Shown piece after piece: positions 1 to 10,264 of a DNA stretch of 64,000 nt. The notes below the pieces were generated by a model. That model saw nothing but the letters and a program-made list of their open reading frames with translations. It did not search any database and was not told where the DNA came from. The position numbers were made by a program, and so were the translations under genes. Every line of letters begins with the position of its first letter. The first letter of the stretch is position 1. This stretch comes from Typhlomys cinereus (Eukaryota > Chordata > Mammalia > Rodentia > Platacanthomyidae): positions 2,738,042 through 2,802,041 of the forward strand of contig JALPQD010000231.1 of NCBI GenBank assembly GCA_023101885.1, read 5' to 3'.

Positions 1-142
1 GGGAAGTACCACCCACCATGGGCTGGGTTCTCCTCAGCAATCAGTCAAGTACCTGCGGATTTGTTCAGGGACCATTCCAAGCCATTAACCTTCCGCAGCT
101 GCTCCCAGTCTGCAACTGTCAAGTTGACATCGAAATGCAACC
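1..142 (-). mobile_element. MaLR-like LTR fragment, cut by the window edge
   Basis: This stretch closely matches 54049-54190 of the same window, including the shared words gggctgggttctcc and tcaagttgacatc. The longer copy at 53518-54195 starts with the phrase ttagtcagggttct, the reverse complement of the typical MaLR LTR end, so both copies lie antisense. Only the distal end of the element is inside the window. The right edge at about 142 is abrupt because a SINE follows immediately. Confidence 0.65.
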
Positions 143-318
143 AGAACAATCCTGAATTGCTCTACCTCCTTATTGCTTTCCTCTGGGGTTTTCTAGGACC
201 AGAAGTACAGGCTGCTGCCATTTCTGCCTGGTGTTTGTACATGATATTGGGGTCTGGATTCAGTTACTTCTGCTTGTAAGGAAAAGGTTTTATCCCTTCA
301 GCCATCTCTCCAGCCCTC
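143..318 (-). mobile_element. B2-lineage SINE, antisense, lacking the CA tail
   Basis: Read on the minus strand it begins ggctggagagatggctga at about 315 and continues through the same body as the copies at 19418 and 58133, including a shared phrase around gcagcctgtacttctgg. It abuts the MaLR fragment to its left. The head is the tRNA-derived pol III promoter region of this SINE class. There is no CA tail at its 3' end, so it may be truncated. Confidence 0.7.
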
Positions 319-579
319 AGAAGGAACTTTCAATGTGCCTCTTGCTTTCTTGATTGTCCTTCAAGTTGAGCACTCGCTGCCCTTTTTTTCTAAACTCTCT
401 TTACACATTCATAGACATATAAATGATATTTCCAGGGTTTTCTTCTACATATATATCAGCTGGTTCAGAAATTGTTATACAAGCAAAGAAACTACAGCAG
501 GCAAAAACATTTTGAAAAGGAAGAACAAATTGAAGGACTCATACCACTCGATTTTAAAACTGAGCATAAAGTTGTATCA

Positions 580-1035
580 ATCAAAACTGTGATATTAGTG
601 ACATAGAAGCAGAGATCAATGAAGCAGAATTGAAAGTCTAGAAATAAACCCAGACAAATCTGCTAAACTGAGATGCAAAGGCAATTTAATAAAGCAAGGA
701 CAGTCTTTCCAATAAGTAGTGTTGGAATAGTTTTACCTTAGTTGAACAAAAGCAAAACAAAGAACTGATTGGTTTCTTGTGTGATATGGAAAGCTTGCTT
801 CTAAATGAATTAGAGATTTAAATGCACGAAACTCTGGAGAAAATCTCCATGCCCTTGCATTGAAATAAATATGCATGATCTAAATCATAATCCATAAAAA
901 CGAAAACTAAAAACTTGGACCTCATAAAAGTGGAAACATTTGCTATGAGAAAGACACTCTTGAGAGAATTTTACAATGAGCCACTGCTTGGGACAAAGAT
1001 GAGCACAGCACACATCCAACAAGGAGGTTTTTATC
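580..1035 (+). mobile_element. Degenerate LINE-1 ORF2 C-terminal fragment
   Basis: The order of recognisable phrases follows the L1 ORF2 3' half: a segment like agatcaatgaagcagaa, a segment like cagtctttccaataagta, then gagaaaatctccatgccc. Frame is broken repeatedly, so it is a dead fossil. It probably belongs to the same insertion as 1850-2515, with unrelated sequence inserted between. Confidence 0.8.
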
Positions 1036-1481
1036 TAGAGTCTTAAAGTATCGGTGAAAACTCCCCAGATACTAGAAACGGAACGCAGAAAGACAGGCCG
1101 ACCATCTGAAGGGCACAGGAGGCCGAGCAGTGGGATCTTCCTCTCCAGAGAGGACCCGGGTTCGAGCAGCTGACCGATGCAGTCATGGAACTGGCGGGTG
1201 CGAAATCGGTTAGGTGGGCCGTAAGGTGTCCAAGCAGAGAAGCTTCGAGACAGGCTCGGGCCAAGGCAGCCTACTGACCGTCACGAAATGTCAGTCAACT
1301 CAGTGGACGAGGTCCGCTCACCATGGAAACCTCCTGGCTTAAGGGTAAGCCCGTATAAAAATAGCCTGACAGTAATATCCACATAAAGTCCAACCGAATT
1401 GGAGGCCAGGACCAAGCCAAATTGGCACAAAATATTAATTCAAGTAAAGCCCTTAGTAGGCACTAGTGTTACTGATTTTTC
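1036..1481. other. Unassigned insert between two L1 pieces
   Basis: About 450 bases separate the L1 fragment from the next recognisable LTR. A B-box-like word (gggttcgagc) occurs near 1159, but no A box or tRNA fold accompanies it. No coding potential or repeat family could be assigned. Confidence 0.4.
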
Positions 1482-1800
1482 TTACTGCTGAGACGAAACA
1501 CCTGCACAAAGCAACCTTAGGAGGGAGGGAAGGGTCGATTCTGCCACATGGTTCTCAAGAGGGGGCTGTGTCCCCCTCTTGACACGGAGATGGGAAAGGA
1601 GGCTGGGGGTCCCATGGGACCTGCAGTCAGGAAGCAGAAAGTGAACAAGGGGGGGTCTGACTGTAAACCCAGCGAGGCCCCACCTTCTAACAGTGGGACC
1701 CCCCACTTCTGAACAGTGCCACCAGCTGGCGGCCAAGTACCAGACACCTGAGCCCCTTGGGGACAATTTACATTCAAGCCACGACAGTGCCCAACGTCAT
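1482..1800 (-). mobile_element. MaLR-like LTR, antisense
   Basis: The sequence follows the antisense ORR1/MT pattern: an aagcaacctta start, a gaagcagaaagtgaacaa middle, a cccaccttctaacag segment, and a distal end about a gap-like accagctggcggccaagt. It interrupts the old L1. Short antisense reading frames here are fortuitous. Confidence 0.65.
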
Positions 1801-1849
1801 TAGGCATGTAGGGAATGTAACTGAAACCTCGCGAGATCCTACCTTAGAC

Positions 1850-2515
1850 ACGTGCTTTAGGATGGCTAAAAACTACAACCCAACAAACTAGCACAACTTT
1901 AAACACCAGTGAGGCTGGGCAACAACTGATTTGTCGTACACTGTAGAAGAGAATGCAAAATAGAACATCCACACCAAAAAACAGCCACAGTGGAGCCGGC
2001 TTTAACTTCGTATCATTTTAAGGTATGATTGTTATAGCCTGAGGCACAATGATACCTACCTGCATACTAAGGAAATCATTCGTGTTGCAAACAGAGCCTC
2101 GCACGTGGACATTGATGTCAACATCAGTCATAATGCCAACCAAGCAAGAAACAATCCAAGTACCCTTTTCCAGGTGAATTGTAGTTGTCTCCATGAGACA
2201 TGATATCCATCAATGAAAAGAAATGGGCTATCCTTCCCACAGCACAGGATGAGAAAGGAGGCTTGTGTGGAAAAGTTATTCCCCACATGACAGGACAGTC
2301 TTAAAAGGTAGCTGCTCTGAGAGGACAGATGACATGTCAAGATTGACTGAGGGGCTGAAGACCACACAGAAAGCCGTGATGGTGGGGGTTAAGGACTTGC
2401 TCCATGATTCACTTGTGCCGTTGATTACACAGGTCTACGCATCTATATGAAACACAAAACTATATACAAAAGCAGACTTTACTGTATGTATCTAATAATT
2501 AAAAGTCAAAACTAG
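1850..2515 (+). mobile_element. Degenerate LINE-1 3' end
   Basis: Continues the L1 of 580-1035: aggatggctaaaaactac, then a segment around atccaagtacccttttcc, then a 3'-UTR-like stretch (gaccacacagaaagccgtg to acttgtgccgttgattaca) and an AT-rich tail ending near ctaataattaaaag. Old, mutated and without an intact frame. Confidence 0.75.
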
Positions 2516-2613
2516 ACAGCCGCCAACCATATTTTTTTTCATACCCTCAATACGTGATACCAGCTTGGACCATCACAGCAAGAATGGTCAACATGACCAG
2601 GGACAGGAAACAT

Positions 2614-2912
2614 ACTGTCGTGATTTGAAGATCAATCATTCCCCACAGGTTCCTGAGCTTGAATACTACCAACAGCTGGTAGCGCTGTTCGGGAAGGTTC
2701 TGGAATCTTCAGAGGTGGGGCCTCCCTTCCCCTCTCTCTTGCTGTCCTCTGCCTCCTCCTGCCACCATGACACGAGGCAGCCCCCTGCCTCAGTCCCCAG
2801 GCCATCTGCTAGTCATCCCCCACCGTAATGAAACTAACGCCTTCTGGAGCCACAAGGCAATCGTTTCTCCTTCACTCTCTTGAATCAGAATGTTTTCTTC
2901 TGCCACAACATA
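2614..2912 (+). mobile_element. ORR1/MT-like MaLR LTR
   Basis: Starts near tgatttgaagatcaatcatt and follows the ORR1 layout: a cttgaatactaccaacagc phrase, a gctgttcgggaaggttctgg phrase, an internal agaggtggggcctcc and a cctcctgccaccatgacac segment. The 3' end with its poly(A) signal is not recognisable, so the copy is probably truncated. Confidence 0.6.
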
Positions 2913-3295
2913 CTATGTCAGATTGCTTGTTATTTGGTGATTTTTTAAAATACTATCAGTCAAAACTGCTCAAAGTTTTCTCCTAATAATGCTAGATGCA
3001 ATGTATTTGTAGCAACAAGAGACTACAGGGCAAGGTTATTTAATGAAATTTTATCTCTTAATGATCCAAACATCATATTCCTTAAACTTGGTCAGCTATA
3101 AAATACCGTCAGAATCATTTCACTAATGAGTTGAAGGAGAAGCACTTGCACCATTGTTGCTTGGAAAAGTGAAACACTTGACTGGAGCCATGTTGAGTCT
3201 GTCAGGCATTTTGTGTGGACCTAACTCATTGTAATAATGAGAGCTACAGGTGTCCACCTAACAAGTGAAGACTGACCTCTGGGCACATATGTGGG
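2913..3295. other. Unassigned AT-rich sequence
   Basis: No repeat, gene or RNA was recognised. The base composition is ordinary intergenic. Confidence 0.4.
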
Positions 3296-3470
3296 GAGCT
3301 AGTGGTTAAGGCAGGTCTCTGAGCAAATCTGCAGGAGTCGAGTACTCGAGGAGGGAAGACCCAGCCCGCCGCGGTGGACGATTCCCTGAGCAGGCAGATG
3401 AGGTGGAGGATAAGGTTAAGAGAGAGAAAAAGCAATGGCAAACTTATGGAGTAAACTAGGAAAAACAGCA
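3296..3470 (+). mobile_element. MaLR-like LTR fragment
   Basis: Contains the characteristic words gggaagacccagcccgc and gacgattccctgagcagg, followed by a run of agagagaaa, in the order seen in rodent MaLR LTRs. Both ends are missing. Confidence 0.5.
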
Positions 3471-3860
3471 AAACTCCAGGTGTAGCTCCAGAGTAGCTCC
3501 ATTAGCAAATCAATGCTGGCTTTTCATTTAGATCAGAGAAATGGTGCTACATCCCTTTGGTCCCAAAAAGACTTATGTTGCTTTATTTTTCAGAACCCAA
3601 AAAGGAGGATAATTTAGATTTCTCTGTACAAAGAATCAGTTCGCATTGTTTTGGACAAGTTTTAAAATATGATCTACAGTAGCCAGAGGAAAAAAGTCTC
3701 CTTGGCTTTTACACCTTGTAAATGTGTTCTTTTACTAACTCCTGCTTGCTTGTACCCACAGCAAGACTGCTGAGCTTGTTCGGTTTATCTCATGTGCCTA
3801 CCCAATTACAATGATCTGGTCCTTCTGTAGATTTTGGAGACTCAATTTGCCTGTGTTTTG
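3471..3860. other. Unassigned AT-rich sequence upstream of the ERV
   Basis: Single-copy-looking sequence with no repeat match that I could name. It could include decayed provirus sequence, but nothing shows this. Confidence 0.35.
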
Positions 3861-4246
3861 TCTCTTTTAGACCAACCTTGAGGTAATAAAGCCATCTATC
3901 AAAGACCTCTAGACCAACCCAGCATTTCATAAATGAGACTGACAAACTGCTCTTATTTCCTTCACCCCGATTCAGCAGGAAGCAGCCAGATCGAATCATC
4001 ACCCTTTATCCCCAGAGCAGTCTAAATTCTCAAATAGGTTTATGGGAAAGTGAGGCAGGATTAGAGCAGCTATGCTGGGATGGGTCTCTCAAGGTCTTTG
4101 GAATTCTGAAGAGACGTCCCCTACTGCTGGAATCGCCGGGAAGGAACACCCCTGCTGAAAAACTGACTCCAATCCTCCCAGAAATTTACCACGAGAACTG
4201 TGACTAACACTCCATGATTGGAGTGTGCCTATAGAAAAGGGGGGAA
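3861..4246 (+). mobile_element. 3' internal remnant of an ERV1-like provirus, ending in a polypurine tract
   Basis: The stretch around 3966-3985 (gattcagcaggaagcagcc) resembles the conserved end of the env region in gammaretrovirus-like ERV1 elements. It ends at 4234-4246 with the purine run agaaaaggggggaa, placed directly against a TG that begins an LTR, which is how a retroviral plus-strand primer (polypurine tract) sits. Frames are interrupted by stops, so it is a dead remnant. The 5' part of the provirus and any 5' LTR are absent from the window. Left boundary is approximate. Confidence 0.7.
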
Positions 4247-4635
4247 TGTTGGACCCTGAGACCCTCACCCTAAAATTCACAAAGCAGGCCGGCTCAGGCC
4301 CACAGTATAGCCCTTGCTTGTAGTCATCAGGCATCCATTGTTTATAGCCATCCAAGCATCTATTGTTAGTCATTGCTTAAAACTATGTACAGCCCTGAGC
4401 TTTTTGCAGGTATTTCCCCACCCCTTAAGACCTCCAGCCCTTCAGTTCTGGAAAAGCAAGTTTGCACAAAGGGGAATTCCATCAATGGATGTCACCCAGA
4501 ATGAACAGCCTGTGGTTAAGCAGGTGGACTGGAACGATCACCAAGAGCCAACTCCACCCGAGCTCTTGCCGACCAATGACTGTAAAGGTCATAGAAAATT
4601 CCTCAGCTAAGCAACCCCCCCTACCCCAAGACCCC

Positions 4636-4642
4636 TTAAAAA
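4636..4642 (+). promoter_or_regulatory. TATA-like box of the ERV LTR
   Basis: TTAAAAA lies 78 bases upstream of the AATAAA signal, the spacing expected of a U3 TATA box and a poly(A) signal in R. Inferred from position only. Confidence 0.45.
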
Positions 4643-4719
4643 CCCCTTGCCCGAGCTGCTCGGGGCCGCTTCAGTCTCTCCTGCGTGAGAGGTTGCTGGA
4701 GCCGCCCGGCGCGTCGTTA

Positions 4720-4725
4720 AATAAA
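4720..4725 (+). terminator. Poly(A) signal of the ERV LTR
   Basis: AATAAA followed after about 20 bases by an A-rich stretch at 4745-4754, in which a SINE later inserted. Confidence 0.55.
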
Positions 4726-4761
4726 ACCTCATGCTATTGCAGCGAAAAAAAAAAGAGTTTG

Positions 4762-5027
4762 GGGCTGGAGAGGTGGCTCAGGGGTTAAGCCTCTGCCTTG
4801 CAGGCGGAAGGTTCTGAGTTCAGATTCTAGACCCCACGTATAGACGCCGGGCAGAAGCGGGGGCGGCCTGCGCTTCTGGTCCTGGTAGGGCGGAGTCTGT
4901 GAATCCCGGGGCAGAAGGAGGTGGAGGCGTCCATGGTGGTTCGCGGATTCGTCCGTGGTTCTACACATACACAGACACACATGTGCACACACACACAATT
5001 GAATAAATAATACCTAATAAAAAATTT
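4762..5027 (+). mobile_element. B2-lineage SINE inserted in the LTR, with 15-bp target duplication
   Basis: Head ggggctggagaggtggctca carries the A-box region of tRNA-derived SINEs, and the tail is a CA-rich run followed by AATAAATAATACC. The direct repeat AAAAAAAAGAGTTTG occurs at 4747-4761 and again at 5028-5042, a typical LINE-mediated target-site duplication. The insertion is therefore younger than the LTR. Confidence 0.85.
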
Positions 5028-5129
5028 AAAAAAAAGAGTTTGAGATTCTTCAGCGTGCCTGCTGGGCCTGCTGTCTGTCAAGTGAGGTCCGCCCCTCTGT
5101 CTGAGAGCCCTTGTGGATGTGGCTGGCAG

Positions 5130-5275
5130 CTCCTTATTGGTGTGAGTTTTCCTGTCAAGATAGACTAAGAACTGTGACCAAGAATTGGAAGCTGGAATAC
5201 GAACCCCTTGTTCCCCTAAACTCTTTGGTCATGAATTTATTGGCAACACGCAAGCAAACTGTGGCCCACGTCATC
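5130..5275 (+). mobile_element. 3' end of a ~420-bp MaLR-like LTR family
   Basis: Matches the last part of the intact copy at 59965-60388: ttattggtgtgagttttcc, then a segment around gaactgtgaccaagaat, then ccccttgttcccctaaact. The AATAAA of the intact copy is not preserved in the same form. Only the 3' end is left. Confidence 0.55.
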
Positions 5276-5715
5276 ATCTGCTCAGCGGGTGAGAAACCTT
5301 CCCATTGGAGGCAGGCAATGGCTTTGGCTTCGGGGCCGCGTGGTCAGCCAGGGGTGCTGTGTGGAAATCTCTTGGTGACCCTGTCCGCAGGCTATCTTCC
5401 CAGAGCAAGAATGTTCCTCTGTTCATAATTTCTTAGACTCTCCAACTTAGATTAGAATTCTTCTTGGAGGAATTGTGAGTTTCCAAACTATGTTTGCATC
5501 TGTTGTAACTTCTGAATTTCTTTCTGCATTGAGGAAAATAGGCAAGAATTCACAGGGCTTTTAGTTTACCAAATCCCGTAACCCTAACCTACTGCTTCGC
5601 GTGATTTCAGTAGAAAGTAACTTGGACCTAAGCACCATATTCTAAGGATTTTCTAGAAATCTAGCTTGTCACCAGCAAATACACATTTTCATTAAGCTTC
5701 TGTCTGGAATATGGA
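5276..5715. other. Unassigned sequence
   Basis: No gene or repeat was recognised. Confidence 0.35.
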
Positions 5716-5772
5716 CGTTGCCCCTGATTTCGTCTACACTGTCTTCTTTCATCATTCTGTGTATCAGCAGCA

Positions 5773-5902
5773 CATGCACACGCACACACACACAAGCACA
5801 CATACATGTGCTTGTGCACATACGCACACATGCATGCACACACATGCATGCAGACACATACACACAGATGCATGCACACAATCACACACACACACTTACT
5901 GC
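5773..5902. repeat. CA-rich degenerate microsatellite
   Basis: Alternating purine-pyrimidine tract of CA, CATG and CACG units. It creates overlapping reading frames rich in His/Thr or Cys/Val that have no coding meaning. Confidence 0.85.
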
Positions 5903-7553
5903 CCCTTTTTAAGTGCAAAGATTCTAGCCATTCCTTTCTTTACCTTACTTACCCCATATCCACCCAGCTTGATGTTTTCTTGATAGTTTTCCTCTGACCA
6001 ACACTAAATATGTCTTAAACAACTAATGACAAAAATTGTGATCCCAGACACTTATATAACAGTGTGTAAAGAATGAAGAAGAAACACCGATCACTCTGAA
6101 AGCAATCAAAGCTTTAGCAGGAAGTGGAGAGACCTGTCCACCATTACCCGTGGTCAGCTCTTACCCCGCCTGAGGCCGCGCTCAGTACTTCTGTGGTCCC
6201 TGGGTCCTGGCTGACATACCCACTCTCTGGAAATGGACAGAAACCTAACGATGGCTTTGGATCCACGTCAGAGCTGTCCCTGGGGCCTTGGGGCTTCTGA
6301 CTGGGTGAGAAGAGCTGGCCAAAGGGTCGCTTTGGAAACACCTTGTTCGTTGGAACAAACCAATCCTTGGCCGCTGAAGGCTTTCAGCATTTCTGCGTCT
6401 GACTCTTCTGACATCATTTTAAACTTTTATACCATTTAGCTGGCTCACTTTTCTGAGTCTATATTCATCTATCAAAGTGGCTGCTCAATAGGATTTTATG
6501 TGAAATTTTAACTCCTGAATAAAATAAATTTAGTGTTCATCTTTTCATTGGGAAACTCCCAATGAAAAGATCATTAATGCTGTCAGTAACTATGAGTATA
6601 TACTGTATTTAGGTCAGAGTGTTACAAGGAAAAATATACCAGCCTCCCAGGCACTTAACACCTAGTAGAAAACTATATGTATCTAAACTTACACTTTGAA
6701 AAGCATGGTAAAAGGTTTTGATTCTAATGATGCTTTATTAACTTGCACAAGATTAACCTTTACTACTAAGAACAGCTGGAAGGATGATAAACTATGAACA
6801 AAAAGGGGTCTTAGGAAATATCTGACAGCTACCAAGGAACAAGGGTGTAAGAAGCCAAGCTTCTCAGAGCGCGGGGCTAAGAGGACACAGGTATGACACC
6901 AACTTCTCATTGTTCCTTGGAAGTGTTTCCTGGCCCACAGCTCCAAAGCTAAGTCAAATTTCCAATAGTCTCAGAGCTCAGGAGTAAAGAGCTTTAGCTC
7001 AGTCCTGACAAAGACAGGGCACCCCAAGAGCAGCCAAGTGCTTTTGGGGGCTTCTCAAGGTTAGAACAAAGACCAACAAGAAACAAACCAGCCTGTAAGA
7101 AACAAAATTCTCGTCATCTCAGAACTTAACCCAGATTTAGTTGAAGTGAGCAAGAAAATAATATACCCTCTCTGGAGGAAGCTGGAGGCAACTATTTCTA
7201 TTTATTTTATGCAAGATAAAAATACTTTTATACTGGAAGCTACCAGGAGCACGGGTAAGGGGAAAGTGCCACGGACGTGAACCTATGACCGTGAGCGCCG
7301 GAGCCGCCACTCAGACACAGTTACTTGCTGTACTCGGGAGCACGCAGGGAGATGAGAAGTGGAGCCAGTGACCAAAAATGCACCGGAAGCTCCACAACGG
7401 GAAACTGCAATGCTAAAGTAACGACTGAGCTTTGTGGCAAACTAAGCACAGCAGGAAAGAGGCGAGCTGACCTAAAAGACAGGTCGGAAGGAAACAACCA
7501 GGAGGAAGCACCAACAAGATTAGCATGCATGTAGTAGAACGAGTGATAGAGAA
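5903..7553. other. Unassigned mostly unique sequence
   Basis: No exon, RNA gene or named repeat was recognised across this 1.6-kb stretch, apart from the perfect hairpin at 6539-6571. Composition is ordinary. Reading frames are short and interrupted. Confidence 0.4.
6539..6571. repeat. Perfect 15-bp inverted repeat with 3-base loop
   Basis: The arm ATCTTTTCATTGGGA (6539-6553) is followed by the loop AAC and the exact reverse complement (6557-6571). Pairing does not extend beyond the arms. It could be a small snap-back mutation or a remnant of a palindromic element. Confidence 0.9.
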
Positions 7554-7554
7554 T

Positions 7555-7590
7555 GAGAGGGAGATGAGAGAGAGAGAGAGACAGAGAGAC

Positions 7591-7637
<47 letters not shown>

Positions 7638-7645
7638 GAATAAGA
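7555..7645. repeat. GA-rich microsatellite
   Basis: Run of AG dinucleotides with scattered ACAG interruptions. The strand-specific long reading frames here are low-complexity Ser/Leu tracts. Confidence 0.95.
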
Positions 7646-7850
7646 GCAAGGGAGTGAAGAAGTGAATGCAAATAAGAACAAATAAGATAAAAGATGGGAG
7701 AGAGAATAAGAGAAACTAGCATGATAGAGTGAGAAAGAATGGGAAAAATGTGAGAAAATAAGAGAATTGGAGAGTGAGATAAAAAGAAAAGGCGAGAGGG
7801 AAGGCGATGGGGAGAGAGAAAGAATGTGAATAAATGCTAGAATATATGCT
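7646..7850. repeat. Purine-rich low-complexity tract
   Basis: A- and G-rich sequence continuing from the GA run, with motifs such as gagaataagag repeated imperfectly. Confidence 0.7.
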
Positions 7851-7899
7851 GTCAAATGTTTTCTAAAGTAATAAAGACATCTGTGATTTTGAGTCTAGC

Positions 7900-9330
7900 C
7901 TGGACTATACACAGGAAATTTCCTTCCAGCCAGAAGACTGATTCTATCTGAATTCAAGACTTAGTACAAAGTTACAGTCATAAAATAGGGACGTGCTGAT
8001 GGAAAAAGTAGACACATAGACCAACGAAACAAAAGAGTCTAGAAAATGACCCACAAAAGCACAGAAAGCAGCACAACTATGAGAAAAGATCAGACACTGT
8101 GTAATGAAGCAAAGTCGGTCTTTTCATTGAAAGATACTGGGTTAACCAGACATCTGTGGGCAAAAAATGAATGTAGACAGAAGCTTTACACTCTCCACAG
8201 ATCTCAGTGTAAGGTGCTTCAATGCGAAAATATGAAATTCCCAGAAGAGGAAAAGAATTTAGTTGACCCTCACCTTTGCAATAACTTTATATGTTCAGCC
8301 ACAAAGCCACAAACCCTGAAGGGAAGATTCTGTAAAGCAGATCTTAAATGAAACTGTACCTTCTCTGTGGAAGATACCTACCTTTAGGAGAATAAAAACA
8401 AAACAAAACAAAAATACCATCATATTCTGGGAGAAAATACCAGAAAGGATGTAGGCGACGACAGGCTGTTATCCAAAACATGCTATGAACTGAGAAACTG
8501 ACAAGGAAGTAGCAACTTAAAAATGGGCCAAAACTCTTACCAGACCTTTAAGAAGATGCACAAATGGTAAGCAAGGTTATAAAAAGATGTTCAGTATCTC
8601 GTATCATCAAATACACTTAACATGGCCTTGAGGGCCAACTGCTCATTTAGGGAAAGTGGCCAAATATCCAGAACACCAAATCCTGGCAAGGTTGAGGACA
8701 AGGGATCACCATTAACTCTTGGTGTGAAAATACTTGTCACGTGGTCCGGCGATCATAATTCTTGGCATTGAGGCAAAGGAGTTGAAAACTGCATGGCCAT
8801 AAGAATGTACGTCAGCGTGTTTGGCATATAGCTGTACATCATCGAAAAAACAGACAAGCTGTCATGTTGCTCTTCAGGAAGCGAATGCATAAATAAATTG
8901 GCTCATACATACCATGGAATGCCATTTCATATGAAGAATAACCTACTGAGCCAAGAAAAGACATGGACAAAACTGAAATGGATATTCGTAAGTGACGAAA
9001 GACAATCGGAAAAGGCAGACGCCATTCCGGAGTTGGTAACACGATGGACAGAGACGTCACAGATTGCCAGACGTTGGAGGAGGAAAGGAGACAGAGGATT
9101 CTCCGACCAGCAATAGAACCCTGTAAAACTATTGTGATGAGGACACACGTCACTCTGAAGCTGCCCAAGCCTATGGCGTGCGTACAGCTTTGACAGGGCC
9201 TCCGCGTGGTGACTGCGAGCTCTGGGTCGTCACGGTGTAACAAATGCCTCTCATTGGTGTGGCACTTTGATAGTGAGGAGTCTGCGCATAGGTGGGGACA
9301 GAGCCTCATGGGAATTCTCTGCGCCTGTGG
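7900..9330 (+). mobile_element. Degenerate LINE-1 ORF2 3' half and 3' UTR
   Basis: Successive phrases match the L1 order: acaaagttacagtcataaa, gacacatagaccaacgaaac, a segment around gcaacttaaaaatgggcc, gaagatgcacaaatgg, and catggaatgccatttcatat. Stops and frameshifts are frequent, so it is old. The 156-residue minus-strand reading frame at 8839-9309 is a shadow of this element. Confidence 0.85.
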
Positions 9331-9378
9331 CTCAGTTTCATTGTGAACCTAAAATCACCATAGAAAATAAAGAGAAGT

Positions 9379-9657
9379 GGGCTGGAGAGACGGCTCCGTG
9401 GGAAGAGGCTTGCAGCTCAGGAGCATTTGTTAGTTTAGTGCCAGAGGATGGAAGCGGGCAGATCCTGGGGCTTGTTGGACAGCTTGGTCGAAATGCTAAG
9501 ACCTTGCCTCAAAACTAGCGTGGACCGCACTAGAGGAAGACAAACACGCCCAGGGTCAAGCTCCGGCACGCATGCATGGACGAGTGCATGCTTACCACAT
9601 GTGCACACGCACGCACGCCACACGCACATGCTCTCCAAACACACGTCAATAAAATAA
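9379..9657 (+). mobile_element. B2/B3-type SINE
   Basis: Head gggctggagagacggctc followed by a diverged B3-like body (acctgccaagaag-type segment replaced by aagaccttgcctcaaaac) and a CACG/CA-rich tail ending in aataaaataagg. More diverged than the 19418 copy. Confidence 0.7.
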
Positions 9658-9770
9658 GGAGAAGAAAAGGAACAAAGAGGAAGAAGGGGGAAGAAAGGAG
9701 GGATGCGGAGGGACAGGGAGGAAGAGCAGGAGGAGGAGGAGCAGAAGGAAAGGGCTGGTTGTCAGCTCCA
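9658..9770. repeat. GGA/purine-rich tract
   Basis: Purine-rich run (aggaagaagggggaag and similar) directly after the SINE tail, probably grown from it. Confidence 0.7.
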
Positions 9771-9779
9771 GGAAAAGCA

Positions 9780-10200
9780 GCCATTGTGAGCTGGCGGCCA
9801 GGCTCCAAGCTGGGGCTTCGAGGGGGAGCAGCTGGTCGCCCCCTCAAGGCTGTGGCCAGCGTTGTTGCTGGTCGACTCGCTGATCTCTCTGCTCGATGAT
9901 CTGCAGCGGTGGCTCCTTTGGACTCCGTTCTGCCCTGTGGCCCTTGAAGCCACCAGGAAGCTTTTAGAAATGCCACCCCTGCCTGATGAGGGGTGCGACC
10001 TTTCTGACCGCCTCTGACTCCTCGGTCTTGCTCGGTTAACAGTCGCGGAAGGCGGCTGGCCCGGCGCTGGGCACTGGGCGCCTTTCAACTCAGCTGCTGT
10101 CCGCAGCGCTAGGCCTGGCGACCCGCCCATCTCTGGCTGATGGCCGGCTCCCGGCCGCTGCTTCTCTCGTGTTTGAGACAGAGGGAAAAGGCTTCTCCCC
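9780..10200. promoter_or_regulatory. GC-rich, CpG-dense block, CpG-island candidate
   Basis: By hand count about 64% G+C over 9781-10140, with about 22 CpGs in those 360 bases, close to an observed/expected ratio of 0.6. The flanks are much poorer. No repeat family accounts for it. A 159-residue frame at 9762-10241 (minus) spans it, but without any recognisable domain. It might be a promoter or orphan CpG island, or simply a GC-rich island in old repeat sequence. Confidence 0.4.
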
Positions 10201-10264
10201 AGCCTTTCATGAAGAAGCCTGCCTGGCTCTCTGGAAAGCAAAGACCTCCTTTTCTAGCATTTCA

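Larger units (their letters stand above)
4247..5112 (+). mobile_element. ERV1-like 3' LTR, interrupted by a SINE
   Basis: Begins TGTTGG immediately after the polypurine tract. A TTAAAAA box at 4636-4642 is in the right place for a promoter, and AATAAA at 4720-4725 is the poly(A) signal. The LTR resumes after the SINE (agattcttcagcgtgcctg and the cctctgtctgagagccc near 5095-5110). Without the SINE and one copy of its target duplication the LTR would be roughly 585 bases. The exact 3' end is uncertain, between 5105 and 5130. Confidence 0.75.

Noticed and set aside
1140..1180. Possible tRNA gene around a B-box-like gggttcgagc
   Set aside because: No matching A box or cloverleaf could be built; more likely chance or a SINE remnant.
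3861..4246. Intact env gene in the ERV remnant
   Set aside because: Frames are interrupted and only the extreme 3' internal end is present.
9762..10241. 159-residue minus-strand frame over the CpG-dense block
   Set aside because: No domain, overlaps other frames; long frames are expected in GC-rich DNA. The block itself is kept as a finding.
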